From a virus, in IMG/VR virus record IMGVR_UViG_3300010397_000004, positions 1-64,000 of that record: 64,000 nt of DNA; one strand, written 5' to 3'. Below are positions 41,090-49,645 of this stretch, one piece after another. Both the position numbers and the translations under genes were made by a program. The notes under the pieces were generated by a model. That model searched no databases. It was given only the letters and a program-made list of their open reading frames with translations, and was not told the origin of the DNA. Numbering within the stretch: the stretch's first letter is position 1; each line of letters starts with the position of its first letter.

Positions 41090-41742
41090 ACTACACCATG
41101 CGCCCGCTCGGCCCGTGGACCGAACCGGTGACCCAGAACCGGCGCGGCGCCCATGTGTTCAAAGCATCATGGGCCGACACGCTCGACCTGCTGTCCCGCG
41201 AACTTGAGCACCTGGGCGCCGACGAGGTGATCCTGCAGGTCGACCTGCTCGAGCACCAGTTGCGCCGCGACGGCATGCCCCGCGCCGACGCCAAGATGGG
41301 TCCGTTCCCCGGGGTGCGGATCTCGTTCCAGTCCAAGCACGGGCCGCTCACGTACGCCACCGACGCCCACGAGAACAGCTACTACAACCCCCGTTGCCTC
41401 GCCGGGTGGCAGGCCAACGTGCGGGCCATCGCCCTCGCCTTGGAGGCGCTGCGGGCGGTCGACCGGTACGGAGTGTCCGGCCGGGGCCAGCAGTACACCG
41501 GCTGGACCGCCATCGAAGCCACCGCCACAGTCTCTGATGTCGCCGCCGCGGCGCTGCTGCTCGACCCCAACGAGCCCGGCCGGCTCATCGGCGCTCCGAC
41601 CGCGGTCATCACCGGGGCGTTCACGGCCGCGGTGCGCCGCCACCACCCGGACTTCGGCGGCGACGGCAACGCGGACATGGCCGCCGTGGTCAGCAAGCTG
41701 CGGAACGCCCGGGACCTTCTCCTCACCGGGACGAAGCAATGA
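41086..41742 (+). CDS. DnaJ-like protein with C-terminal J-domain remnant
   Basis: GTG 41086; 218 aa. The last 30 residues (VRRHHPDFGGDGNADMAAVV followed by NARDLL) form the HPD-containing J-domain half that contacts DnaK. The N-terminal 150 residues are a phage-specific alpha/beta domain (ADEVILQVDLLEHQLRRDGM, MGPFPGVRISFQSKHGPLTY). J-domain proteins help phages assemble or remodel replication complexes through host Hsp70. Role inferred. Confidence 0.65.
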   Translation: MNYTMRPLGPWTEPVTQNRRGAHVFKASWADTLDLLSRELEHLGADEVILQVDLLEHQLRRDGMPRADAKMGPFPGVRISFQSKHGPLTYATDAHENSYYNPRCLAGWQANVRAIALALEALRAVDRYGVSGRGQQYTGWTAIEATATVSDVAAAALLLDPNEPGRLIGAPTAVITGAFTAAVRRHHPDFGGDGNADMAAVVSKLRNARDLLLTGTKQ

Positions 41743-41909
41743 GCCTGGCCGGCCGCCACTACCTCGAGCGCGGCCAACCCGTCACGGTGATCTGCGGTTG
41801 GGGCCCCGGCGGCGGCCCGCGCAACGTGTGGATCCGCCGCGCCGACGGCTCCGAAGTCGTGCGGCCCTTCCGGGGTCTACGCCTACCGAAGGACGAGGAC
41901 CCGGCATGA
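41739..41909 (+). CDS. small hypothetical protein, 56 aa
   Basis: An ATGA overlap at both ends (with 41742 and 41906) and exactly in the gap of the operon. Sequence starts MSLAGRHYLERGQPVTVICG, has GPGGGPRNVWIRRADGSEVV and an acidic tail. Beta-rich small protein like phage SH3-like barrels. Short but well supported by the overlaps. Confidence 0.6.
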   Translation: MSLAGRHYLERGQPVTVICGWGPGGGPRNVWIRRADGSEVVRPFRGLRLPKDEDPA

Positions 41910-42496
41910 CGACCACCGAACCCGATGAGGCCGACGGCCACCCCGATTCGGTGTGGGTGAGCAGCGACCGCACCGTCGACGACTACTACGTCGCCACCGT
42001 CCACCCGAGCAGCGACGTGTCCATCCCGCTCACCGCGCACCAGGCCGTCGCGTACGCCATCACCGTCCTGCGGGCCGTCGCCGACGCCGAGTACGACGCC
42101 GCCGTCCTCGCCCAGATCACCACCGCTACCGGCGGCGACCAACACGCCGCCGCGGCGACCGTCATGCAGCTGCGCGAAGCCCGGCCACCCCGTGACACCG
42201 CCCCCACCGCACCACTGGTGTTCACCCCGATCGTGTCGAAGGCCAACGGCCATCCGTTCGTGCTGGTGCATCTCCATGGTCAGGCCCTCACCCAGTGGAC
42301 ACCCGAGGACGCCCGTGGCCACGCCCAGCACGTGCTCGACGTCGCCATCGTCGCCGACCACGACGCCGCCTACCTGCACTACCTGACGTCCGTCGTGGCC
42401 CTCGAACCCGAACGGGCCCGGGTCGCCGTCGACGCCCTACGGCAGCACCGGCACAACCAGCCCACAACCCAGGAAGGAACCACGGATGTCCACTGA
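41906..42496 (+). CDS. hypothetical protein, 196 aa
   Basis: ATG in an ATGA overlap. Helical segments (AHQAVAYAITVLRAVADAEY, EDARGHAQHVLDVAIVADHD, AYLHYLTSVVALEPERARVA). The C-terminus overlaps the next gene by 11 nt. No family recognised. Part of the replication operon. Confidence 0.55.
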   Translation: MTTTEPDEADGHPDSVWVSSDRTVDDYYVATVHPSSDVSIPLTAHQAVAYAITVLRAVADAEYDAAVLAQITTATGGDQHAAAATVMQLREARPPRDTAPTAPLVFTPIVSKANGHPFVLVHLHGQALTQWTPEDARGHAQHVLDVAIVADHDAAYLHYLTSVVALEPERARVAVDALRQHRHNQPTTQEGTTDVH

Positions 42497-42833
42497 GGAC
42501 ACAGGCCGGCAGGTCCAACCGTTCGCCGGCATCCTGCAGAAGATCGGCAAAGGTGTCGCCCACACCCGCATCTCGGAGGCGATGCAGCAACTCGTAGTCG
42601 CCGTCACCGAGACCGGCAAGAAGGGCACCCTGACCCTCACCGTCACCGTCGAGCAGATGAAGGACGCCGAAACGCTCAGCGTCTCGGCGAACTGCACGGT
42701 GAAGCTCCCGCAGGAGCAGCAGGCGTCGATCTTCTACGCCGACGAGGCCGGCAACCTCACCCGCAACGACCCCCGCCAGACCGCCGTCGACCTCGCCGTC
42801 GTCGGCACCGCACGCCGAGGAGACACCGCATGA
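42486..42833 (+). CDS. conserved phage protein next to DUF2303
   Basis: 115 aa. GILQKIGKGVAHTRISEAMQ, LVVAVTETGKKGTLTLTVTV, then a beta region; ends RGDTA. The TGKKGTLTLT-type core is repeatedly found beside DUF2303 genes in actinophages. Role unknown; a ssDNA- or protein-binding accessory is possible. Confidence 0.65.
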   Translation: MSTEDTGRQVQPFAGILQKIGKGVAHTRISEAMQQLVVAVTETGKKGTLTLTVTVEQMKDAETLSVSANCTVKLPQEQQASIFYADEAGNLTRNDPRQTAVDLAVVGTARRGDTA

Positions 42834-43702
42834 CCAACGACGCCCAGACCATCGTCGACACAGCCCGGCTCGGCGCCATCCCGTCCTCACTGAAACCGGG
42901 AACGATCTACACCGTCGCCACCGCCAACGGCGACGTCAAGCAGATCGACCTCACCGGCGACCAGTACCGCGACTTCCCCGCCCGGATCCGGCAGACCGTC
43001 CACCTCACCCACGCGGACAGCTTGCTCGCCTACTGGGACAAGCACTCCGACCCGGGCTCGGAGGTGTACGCCGACCGGCAGAAGTGCACCATCACCGCGA
43101 TCCTCGACGCCCACTTCGGGGCCTATGGCTCGGCCCCCGAGCCGGATGACGGAACCACCGATGAGGAGTTCCGGCCCCGGTGGCAGGCCCACCGCGCCGT
43201 CCTCGAACTGACCCTGTCCGACCCGCTCAAGGCGTGGATGGGCCGCGACAACCGGTACGACGACCAGGCCGGATTCGCCGAGTTCATCGAGGACTGGCTG
43301 CCCTACATCGTCGCCCCCGACTCCGCCGACCTCCTCGAGATGGTCCAGACGTTCCAAGCCACCACCCGGGCCACGTTCAAGTCCGCGTACAAGCTCGTCA
43401 ACGGGCAACGCCAGCTCGAGTACACCGAGCAGGTCGACGCCACCATGCGCGGCGACGCCATCGTCGTGCCCACCGGCCTGGTCCTGCACATGCCGATATG
43501 GCGCGGCGCGGCCGACGGCGTCGAACTCACCGCCCGGCTGCGGTACCGCGTCAACCACGGGGGCCCCGGCCAACTCGGCATCGGGTTCAAACTCGACCGA
43601 CCCGGCGACGTCATCGACGCCGCGTTCGAGGCTGAGGTCGCCGCCGTCGCCGAGCACGTCGGCCGGCCCGTGCTGCGCGGCACCCCCGCCGGCGGCGCCT
43701 GA
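42830..43702 (+). CDS. DUF2303 (YfdQ-like) protein
   Basis: 290 aa. VHLTHADSLLAYWDKHSDPG, CTITAILDAHFGAYG, AHRAVLELTLSDPLKAWMGR, FAEFIEDWLPYIVAPDSADL and TFKSAYKLVNGQRQLEYTEQ follow the DUF2303 order known from E. coli prophage YfdQ and many phages. Function unknown, usually within recombination/replication operons as here. Confidence 0.8.
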   Translation: MTNDAQTIVDTARLGAIPSSLKPGTIYTVATANGDVKQIDLTGDQYRDFPARIRQTVHLTHADSLLAYWDKHSDPGSEVYADRQKCTITAILDAHFGAYGSAPEPDDGTTDEEFRPRWQAHRAVLELTLSDPLKAWMGRDNRYDDQAGFAEFIEDWLPYIVAPDSADLLEMVQTFQATTRATFKSAYKLVNGQRQLEYTEQVDATMRGDAIVVPTGLVLHMPIWRGAADGVELTARLRYRVNHGGPGQLGIGFKLDRPGDVIDAAFEAEVAAVAEHVGRPVLRGTPAGGA

Positions 43703-44028
43703 TGACCCGGGTTGTCACTCTCGCGGGTGCCTCCGACGACCTCATCGAGGTCGGTGGGGCCATCCGCGAGGAATTCAGCTACCGCGGTGCCCCCAACGAG
43801 GGCGACCTGGTCGCATTTTCGGACGGCACAGTGCTGCGCATCGTGTTCAGTGAGGCCGGCGAGGACGGGGTGTGGCGTATCACGCCCGTCGCCCGCGGCA
43901 CGGCCACCCTCGACATCGTCCAGGCACCCGAAGACGACCCCGCCAACTTCACCGACGTCGCTTCGCTCAGCGGCGTCGAGGTGCGTTGGGCAGTGCACGG
44001 CCTCGCGTACGCCAAGGCGGTGGGGTGA
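43702..44028 (+). CDS. hypothetical protein, 108 aa
   Basis: ATG overlapping the DUF2303 stop by one base. Beta-rich (VVTLAGASDDLIEVGGAIRE, EGDLVAFSDGTVLRIVFSEA). Conserved size and position suggest a small phage accessory protein. No family recognised. Confidence 0.6.
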   Translation: MTRVVTLAGASDDLIEVGGAIREEFSYRGAPNEGDLVAFSDGTVLRIVFSEAGEDGVWRITPVARGTATLDIVQAPEDDPANFTDVASLSGVEVRWAVHGLAYAKAVG

Positions 44029-44468
44029 TGGTGGACCTGCCCAACTGGGAAGTCTCGGTCACCATGGTCCGTGGCGCCGGGCGAAGTAGGGAGGAACGCA
44101 CCTTCCTCGCCGTTCTACCGGCCGCCACAGAGAAGGCGGCCCTGCGCGGCGGCCAGGACTACGGGCTCGGAATCAACACCGCGTCCGAGCACGAGTGGAA
44201 GTCCGCGGGCCGGGACACCTGCGTAGCCGCCCGCCCGTTCGACGGCGCCAACCTCGACGGGCTCACACCCGAGCAGGCCATGCGGCTCGCCGCGGTCACC
44301 GCCGACGCCATCCGCGACGCCGAACGGCGCGGCGCCCGCGATCAGCTAGGCCCGATCCTGGCCGACCTGCGGGCCAAGCTCGGCGAGGAATACGTCACCG
44401 ACCCCATCGGCTACCTCGAAAACCTGGAGCTGCAGCTGGCCACCCTCGCCGGGGAGGCACCCGAATGA
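44028..44468 (+). CDS. hypothetical protein, 146 aa
   Basis: ATG overlaps the preceding TGA by one base. N-terminal beta region (NWEVSVTMVRGAGRSREERT), C-terminal helices (EQAMRLAAVTADAIRDAERR, YLENLELQLATLAGEAP). Unrecognised. Overlaps the next ORF by 4 nt. Confidence 0.55.
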   Translation: MVDLPNWEVSVTMVRGAGRSREERTFLAVLPAATEKAALRGGQDYGLGINTASEHEWKSAGRDTCVAARPFDGANLDGLTPEQAMRLAAVTADAIRDAERRGARDQLGPILADLRAKLGEEYVTDPIGYLENLELQLATLAGEAPE

Positions 44469-45010
44469 CCCGGTACAAACTCCCCGACGAGCTCGGCGGC
44501 CGGACCGTCGACGCCGAAGAAACGTGGGGCGGGTGCGCCGGCGCCCGCCCCGAATACCGCATCGGCGACATCACCCTGACGATGCCGCCCGGCACGCCGC
44601 TGAAGGTCATGCCGCCGGCCGAACCGCCACCGGGACCGTACCTCCTCGACGGCGGGGCAGTGGTCATCTGCACCAGCCCCGGCGACTGGTGGGTGCCGAA
44701 CGGGCGTGGCAACCCCGGTGTGTTCCGCTACATGTGGCCCGGCTTCTGGGAGAAGTTCGGCGGCCCCGACGTCACCCTGGTGCCCCTCGTGCCCGACCCG
44801 GCCGCCGGCGTTCAGCTGCCGTGGGCGGGCGAATCGGCTGTGCTGGCCACAAGGCTCGGCGTTTGCACCCACGACCCCGGCGAGGGGGGCTCCCTCGTGC
44901 AGGAGCTGTACGGCTCCCGCGACGCCCTCCTCCACCCCGACACCGCCGAGGCCAAGGGCGCCGCGCTCATCGCCGCGGCCCGGGCCGCCCGAACAGCGGT
45001 AGGCACCTGA
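44465..45010 (+). CDS. hypothetical protein, 181 aa
   Basis: Starts MTRYKLPDELGGRTVDAEET; beta-rich with Pro-rich middle (GDITLTMPPGTPLKVMPPAE, NPGVFRYMWPGFWEKFGGPD). Ends in a helix (EAKGAALIAAARAARTA). No family found. Tight overlap with both neighbours. Confidence 0.55.
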   Translation: MTRYKLPDELGGRTVDAEETWGGCAGARPEYRIGDITLTMPPGTPLKVMPPAEPPPGPYLLDGGAVVICTSPGDWWVPNGRGNPGVFRYMWPGFWEKFGGPDVTLVPLVPDPAAGVQLPWAGESAVLATRLGVCTHDPGEGGSLVQELYGSRDALLHPDTAEAKGAALIAAARAARTAVGT

Positions 45011-45360
45011 TGACAACCCAACGGGCCCGCACCGACCGGGCGCTCAACATCGTGACCAAATGGCGAACCCTGTTCACCGGATGGCAGCTCGGCACCCGAC
45101 CCAAGGGCGACCCCGAAGGCGACGCCGTCCGCGACCACCGCGAGCTGAGCATCCTGCTCCGCGTCGAGTTGACCGCCCTGACCGGGCTGCTCCTGGCCAA
45201 GGGCGTGTGCACCGAGGACGAGTTGCTGGCCGCCTTCGAGCACGAGGCGGAGCTGCTGAACAAGGACTACGAGCGCAGGTTCCCCGGCGTCACCGCGCAC
45301 GAGGACGGGCTGAACCTCGACCATCGGGTCCTGCCCTGGATGAAGGGCTGGCGGCCGTGA
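45010..45360 (+). CDS. hypothetical protein, 116 aa
   Basis: ATG overlapping the previous TGA. KWRTLFTGWQLGTRPKGDPE, then two long helices (RELSILLRVELTALTGLLLA, VCTEDELLAAFEHEAELLNK) and a D-x-x-x-LPWM end. Conserved phage small protein; function unknown. Confidence 0.6.
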   Translation: MTTQRARTDRALNIVTKWRTLFTGWQLGTRPKGDPEGDAVRDHRELSILLRVELTALTGLLLAKGVCTEDELLAAFEHEAELLNKDYERRFPGVTAHEDGLNLDHRVLPWMKGWRP

Positions 45361-45704
45361 CCGCCGCCGACAACCCGTTCGCCGAGTGGTGCCTCGTCGA
45401 ACTCATGGGCCACCGCCGCGTCGCCGCGTATGTCACCGAAATCACCCTCGCCGGGGCCGGCATGCTCCGCCTCGACGAACCCGACGGCCGCACCCAGTAC
45501 GTCAGCCCCACCTCCGTGTACGCCCTCCACCCCACCACCGAGGACGTGGTCCGGGCCATGGCCGGCCAGTGGCGCGAACCGCCGATCACCCGGTACGAGC
45601 TCGAGCAGGCCCAGGCCGCCGACGACCCGCCGCCCGAACCGGCCAGCGCCGCCGGGCCGGCCCCGTACGCCAACCCGTGGGGGGAGCCCGAACCACCGTT
45701 CTGA
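45357..45704 (+). CDS. conserved phage protein with SSB-like C-terminal tip
   Basis: GTG 45357; 115 aa. CLVELMGHRRVAAYVTEITL, AGAGMLRLDEPDGRTQYVSP, VYALHPTTEDVVRAMAG is a recurrent actinophage sequence. The C-terminus is Pro/Ala-rich and ends EPEPPF, close to the DDEPPF tip of actinobacterial SSB. This could bind SSB partners during replication. Last gene before the helicase. Confidence 0.6.
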   Translation: MTAADNPFAEWCLVELMGHRRVAAYVTEITLAGAGMLRLDEPDGRTQYVSPTSVYALHPTTEDVVRAMAGQWREPPITRYELEQAQAADDPPPEPASAAGPAPYANPWGEPEPPF

Positions 45705-45869
45705 CCCCGGGGGCGGCACCGGTTCGGCACCGACCCGTCCAGCCGGCCAGACACCGCCCCCACCCCGGCACCACGCTGACCGGCGCAACCCCACCACCAG
45801 GGGTTGCGCCGCCAGCCTGCACCACGCAAAACAGACAAACATCGATCAACAAAAAGGGGGGTGGTGGGC
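45705..45869 (+). promoter_or_regulatory. helicase leader with hairpin
   Basis: Stem ggcgcaacccc (45782-45792)/ggggttgcgcc (45800-45810) with loop accacca and no T run, then an A-rich stretch and AAAAAGGGGGG as the RBS. The rest is C-rich DNA without a gene. Possibly a transcript-processing or attenuator signal. Confidence 0.45.
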
Positions 45870-47456
45870 GTGAGCCAAGCCGGGCGCCGGGCGGCGCGCG
45901 CAGAACCCCGACCCACCGGCCCGGACACCGTTGACCCGCAGGGCACCCAAACCGCGGCCGAGGCCACCGCCGAACAGGCCGTCCTCGGGGCCATGCTGAT
46001 CGACCCCACCGTGATCGACACCGTGACCGCCCGGATCAGTGGCCAGGACTACTACCAACCCCGACACGGGGTCATCCACAACGCCATCGTCGCCGTGTAC
46101 CTGGCCGGGCGGCGCCCCGACGCGATCGCTGTGTCCCGCCACCTCACCGCCATGGGCAACATGCGCCTAGTGGCCGGCGGCGACGTGTACCTGTTCGAAT
46201 GCATCCAGGCCGTACCCACCGCCGCGAACGCCAGCTACTACGCGGCCCTCATCGCCGACCACGCGCAACGCCGCAACCTGGCCCAGATCGCCGCCCGGCT
46301 CTCCCACGCCGCCACCGTCGAAGACCCCGCCCGGCGCAGCGAACTCGCCGAAGCGGCCCGCATGGAGCTCGACAAGGCCACCACGGTCACCGAGCCGGCC
46401 GAGGCGGACACCTGGGCGCCGCTCGACCTCACCCCCGCCCTCAGCGGCGGTACCCTCACCACCCCGCCCGTCATGCTGGCCCGCACGGACGGCACCAACC
46501 TGCTGTACCTCGGCCGAGTCCACTCGCTGGCCGGAGAACCCGAAGCCGGCAAAACGTGGGTGGCGCTCGTCGGCGTCGTCCAGGCCCTCCACGACGGGCA
46601 ACACGTCATCTACCTCGACTTCGAGGACACCCCGGAGGGCATCGTTAACCGGCTCCTCGCCCTCGGCGCCCACCCCCAACAGATCTCCGCCCAGCTGCAC
46701 TACGTGCGCCCCGACCGGGCCATCGACGGGCCCGCCCGGGCCGGCCTGACCAAACTCATCACCGACCACCCCGTCACCCTGTGCGTTATCGACGGAGTCA
46801 CCGAAGCCATGACCCTCCACGGCCTCGACCCGTACAACAACCCCGACGCCGCCCGGTTCTACGAAGCCCTCCCAAGGCCCCTCGTACGGCTCCCCAACGC
46901 CCCCGCCGTCCTCCTCATCGACCACGTCCCCAAGGACGAAGACCGCCCCAAGCGGTACGCCATCGGCGCGCAACACAAACTCGCCGGCCTCGACGGGGCC
47001 GCCTACGTCGTCGACATCGTCCGACCCTTCGCCCCCGACCAGCCCGGCATCTCCCGAATCCGCGTCGCCAAGGACCGGCCGGGCCAAGTTCGCCGCCACG
47101 CCACCGGCGGAGTCATCGCCGAACTCCACATGGGCGGCGCCTACCCTGTCGTCACCGCCGAACTCCGCAAACCACTGCCCTCCGCGGCCGCCACAACACC
47201 CGACCAACACTGGCGCCCCACCCTCCTCATGGACCGGGTCAGTGCATGGCTCGAAGTCCACCCCGGGGCATCCCAGAACGAGATCGAAAAGGCCGTCCGG
47301 GGCCGTAACACAAACGTCCGCGCCGCCATCGAAGCACTCACCCTCGAGGGCTACATCCGGCGCGAGCCCGGAGACAACCGTCAATGGAGGCACTACCTCG
47401 ACAAGCCCTTCCACAACCCCGAGGCCGGAGACCAAGACATCGATGACGAACGCTAG
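45870..47456 (+). CDS. replicative helicase: DnaB N-domain fused to RepA-like RecA ATPase
   Basis: GTG 45870, RBS AAAAAGGGGGG; 528 aa. Residues about 28-150 are a DnaB N-terminal domain (AEQAVLGAMLIDPTVIDTVT, YYQPRHGVIHNAIVAVYLAG, PTAANASYYAALIADHAQRR). Residues 200-420 are a RecA-like ATPase with Walker A GEPEAGKTW (222-230) and Walker B LCVIDG, close to RepA hexameric helicases. The C-terminal 90 residues are a winged helix (SQNEIEKAVRGRNTNVRAAI). It likely loads at the iteron cluster directly downstream. Confidence 0.75.
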   Translation: MSQAGRRAARAEPRPTGPDTVDPQGTQTAAEATAEQAVLGAMLIDPTVIDTVTARISGQDYYQPRHGVIHNAIVAVYLAGRRPDAIAVSRHLTAMGNMRLVAGGDVYLFECIQAVPTAANASYYAALIADHAQRRNLAQIAARLSHAATVEDPARRSELAEAARMELDKATTVTEPAEADTWAPLDLTPALSGGTLTTPPVMLARTDGTNLLYLGRVHSLAGEPEAGKTWVALVGVVQALHDGQHVIYLDFEDTPEGIVNRLLALGAHPQQISAQLHYVRPDRAIDGPARAGLTKLITDHPVTLCVIDGVTEAMTLHGLDPYNNPDAARFYEALPRPLVRLPNAPAVLLIDHVPKDEDRPKRYAIGAQHKLAGLDGAAYVVDIVRPFAPDQPGISRIRVAKDRPGQVRRHATGGVIAELHMGGAYPVVTAELRKPLPSAAATTPDQHWRPTLLMDRVSAWLEVHPGASQNEIEKAVRGRNTNVRAAIEALTLEGYIRREPGDNRQWRHYLDKPFHNPEAGDQDIDDER

Positions 47457-47660
47457 AAATCGGCCCGAAAACGGCCGCCAACCCCGGTGCGTCCCGGTGC
47501 GTCCCCGGTGCGTCCCGGACGCACCCAGTGCACACCGAGCCAGGTGCGTCCCGCGTCCCCTCCCCCTTCGGGGACGCGGACGCACTTGGCGTCGATCACT
47601 GGCAATGGGAATAGATCAACTACAGGGCCGGTGCGTCCGCGATCTTGAAAGGGGGTGCCC
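47457..47660. repeat. iteron cluster, candidate replication origin
   Basis: GGTGCGTCC occurs directly at 47486, 47496, 47507, 47543 and 47630, with inverted copies at 47517-47525 and, in shortened form, from 47578. A hairpin gcgtcccc (47553-47560)/ggggacgc (47570-47577) lies in the middle. It is the longest gap in the replication operon, follows the helicase gene, and is near where the plus-strand base skew changes from C-rich to G-rich. All this fits a helicase/initiator-binding origin. Confidence 0.6.
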
Positions 47661-48332
47661 ATGACAACAACCGACACCCAAAACGACGATGACAACGGCG
47701 GCCCGAAGAAGTGCGGGGCCCCCCGCCGACAGGCCGACGCCCCGTGCACGCGTCCCGCCGGCTGGGGCACGCCGCACCCCGGCATCGGGCGGTGCAAGCT
47801 CCACGGCGGGTCGACGCCGAGCCACGTGCTGCATGCCCAGCGCCAGGTGGCCGAGCAGGCCGCGGCGGCGTACGGCGCGGCCCGGGACGTGAACCCGGTA
47901 CAGGCGATGGTCGAGCTGCTGCACGACACGGCCGGCCACGTGGCCTGGCTGCGCGACATCATCCAGACCGAGCAGCCGGACGCGCTGATCTGGGGCGTGG
48001 CCGACGAGATCAACAAGGGCAGCGGCGAGTTCCCCGGCGTCGACATCCGGAAGGCCGCAGCCCCCTCCGTCTGGCTGCAGCGTTACGACGTAGAGAGGCG
48101 CCTGCTGCTCGACGTGTCCCGCGACCTGGCCAGGCTGGGCATCGAGTGGGACGCGCGGGAGGCGATCCGCAAGGAGGGCGCGGTTCTGGCCCGGGTGGCG
48201 CGGGAGATGGCGCGGCGGCTGGGTCACGACCCGGCGGATGAGCGGGTGGCGGCGGCGTACCGGGGGGCGTTGCGGGACGTGCTGGGGGCCGGGGTGGACG
48301 TGGACCGGGTGGTTGAGGGGCGGTTGGCGTGA
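47661..48332 (+). CDS. HGG-motif zinc protein, candidate terminase small subunit
   Basis: ATG 47661 after AAAGGGGG; 223 aa. N-terminal CGAPRRQADAPCTRPAGWGT then RCKLHGGSTPSH is the C-x-C...C-x-x-HGG zinc motif of HGGxSTG-type phage proteins. The rest is helical with EQAAAAYGAARDVNPVQAMV, ELLHDTAGHVAWLRDIIQTE, WLQRYDVERRLLLDVSRDLA. Many actinophages carry such a protein near endonuclease genes and it is often proposed as small terminase; here the large subunit lies 14 kb away. Confidence 0.6.
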   Translation: MTTTDTQNDDDNGGPKKCGAPRRQADAPCTRPAGWGTPHPGIGRCKLHGGSTPSHVLHAQRQVAEQAAAAYGAARDVNPVQAMVELLHDTAGHVAWLRDIIQTEQPDALIWGVADEINKGSGEFPGVDIRKAAAPSVWLQRYDVERRLLLDVSRDLARLGIEWDAREAIRKEGAVLARVAREMARRLGHDPADERVAAAYRGALRDVLGAGVDVDRVVEGRLA

Positions 48333-48402
48333 GGCAAATGTGGATCTCCGCGCTACACCATAAGCGGAATTATGGGCGACCGCGTAGTACTACTATGGTG
48401 CG

Positions 48403-48867
48403 ATGGTGGTCTGCAAAACGTGCGGCGTGGACAAGTCCCCAGACGATTTCTACCGGCAGGCCCGCGGCGTCAAGGGGCTGCGCCCTGACTGCAAGTCCTG
48501 CCACAGCACCAAGCGGCGCGCCGACTACGCCGCGGGCAGGGGCAGCCGCGGCCGGGACGCCTCGTACGAGCAGCTGCTCAAGCGCGAGTACGGGATCACC
48601 CTGGCCGACTACAACGCGATGCTGCGCCGCCAGGCCCACCGGTGCGCGATCTGCCGCCGCCCGGAGACGGTCAGGATCAAGCGCACGGGCGAGCTCAAGC
48701 GGCTCGCCGTCGATCACGACCACGTCACCGGGGCGGTCCGGGGTCTGCTCTGCCACCGGTGCAACGTCCTGGTCTGGGCGCTGGAGGACAACCACACGAC
48801 CCTGGCCGCCATTGGCGCGTACATCGAGGAGTTCCGGGAGACCTTCGCCAATGGTGCCCCGGTGTAG
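48403..48867 (+). CDS. recombination endonuclease VII (His-Me finger)
   Basis: 154 aa. CKTCGVDKSPDDFYRQARGV and RPDCKSCHSTKRR form the N-terminal zinc part; QAHRCAICRRPE, LAVDHDHVTGAVRGLLCHRC, NVLVWALEDN is the endonuclease VII core (DHDH...R-G-L-L-C-x-x-C-N). T4 endonuclease VII resolves branched DNA before packaging. A TACTAT -10 at 48391-48396 would place the transcript start on the ATG, so it may be leaderless. Confidence 0.85.
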   Translation: MVVCKTCGVDKSPDDFYRQARGVKGLRPDCKSCHSTKRRADYAAGRGSRGRDASYEQLLKREYGITLADYNAMLRRQAHRCAICRRPETVRIKRTGELKRLAVDHDHVTGAVRGLLCHRCNVLVWALEDNHTTLAAIGAYIEEFRETFANGAPV

Positions 48868-48888
48868 CTCGGCCCCGGTGGGTGCCCG

Positions 48889-49236
48889 GTGAGCGCGTGC
48901 CGCCCGGATTGCCGGGTTCCGTCGCCGTCGCAGGCGCATTGCGGGGCGTGCCATCACACGTTCGGGTCGGTGTCGGCGTTCACCGTGCACCGGCGGGGCG
49001 GGGTGTGCCGGCCGCCGGCGGAGCTCGGCCTGGCCGAGGTGGCCGGGCTGTGGTGTTCGCCGGAGGGCCATGCGAAGCGGGCTGCGGGTGGTGCCAGGTT
49101 GGCGCAGGTTCGTGCGTCCCGCGTTTCGGGTGTGTGCGCAGACGGGCCGGGGGACCTGGGTGCTCCCTCTGTCCCTTCAAAGATCAACAACTCGGATCTT
49201 GCCCACAGGGAGGGGTCGACCGATGTCGCAGCCTGA
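48889..49236 (+). CDS. FDXHR-like zinc-binding protein
   Basis: GTG 48889; 115 aa. HCGACHHTFGSVSAFTVHRR then C is the H-C-x-x-C-x-x-T-F-x(5)-F-x-x-HR pattern of the FDXHR family (here FTVHR). A second Cys-containing segment follows (CSPEGHAK). Very common in actinophages, function unknown. Overlaps the next gene. Confidence 0.65.
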   Translation: MSACRPDCRVPSPSQAHCGACHHTFGSVSAFTVHRRGGVCRPPAELGLAEVAGLWCSPEGHAKRAAGGARLAQVRASRVSGVCADGPGDLGAPSVPSKINNSDLAHREGSTDVAA

Positions 49237-49645
49237 GCAGACCACCACGAAGGAGGCCCGGCCGTCGGTCGCCGAGCTCGTGCGGGAGATGGTTCCCGAG
49301 CACGCCCACCGCACCGGCGGCCCGTTTCGATCCACCTGGAAGTGGTCGACGCCGGCCGGGTGGTGGGAGCTGGAGATGTCGATGCCGTTCGTGTCCGCCG
49401 GGTACCTGGCCCTGCGCGGCTCATGCACCGCGGCGCTGCCGTACAGCTTCGCCGGGCTGGCCGCGGCGCGGGCCCTGCTGGTGGCGCTGGGCGGGCTGCC
49501 GCCTAAGCCGCCGGCGGCCGAGCGGCCGGGGTGGTGGGGCGAGGGGTGCCGGTGCACGGTCACGCCCGAGGTCGTCCAGGGCACCGGCGCCCGGGTGGTC
49601 CGGCTGAACGGGTGCCCGCTGCACTCGGCGGTAGGTGAGCCCTGA
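49223..49645 (+). CDS. hypothetical protein, 140 aa
   Basis: ATG 49223, GGGAGG upstream. Trp-rich core (RSTWKWSTPAGWWELEMSMP, YLALRGSCTAALPYSFAGLA) and a Cys-containing C-terminus (GCRCTVTPEVV, NGCPLHS). No family recognised. Confidence 0.55.
   Translation: MSQPEQTTTKEARPSVAELVREMVPEHAHRTGGPFRSTWKWSTPAGWWELEMSMPFVSAGYLALRGSCTAALPYSFAGLAAARALLVALGGLPPKPPAAERPGWWGEGCRCTVTPEVVQGTGARVVRLNGCPLHSAVGEP

Noticed and set aside
47486-47638. CRISPR array
   Set aside because: Repeat unit is 9 nt, copies abut or have uneven gaps and occur in both orientations; no cas genes.
47443-47664. Possible 73-codon plus-strand gene with repeated RCVP words
   Set aside because: The repeated residues come from the DNA iterons, there is no RBS, and it overlaps both the helicase end and the next gene start.
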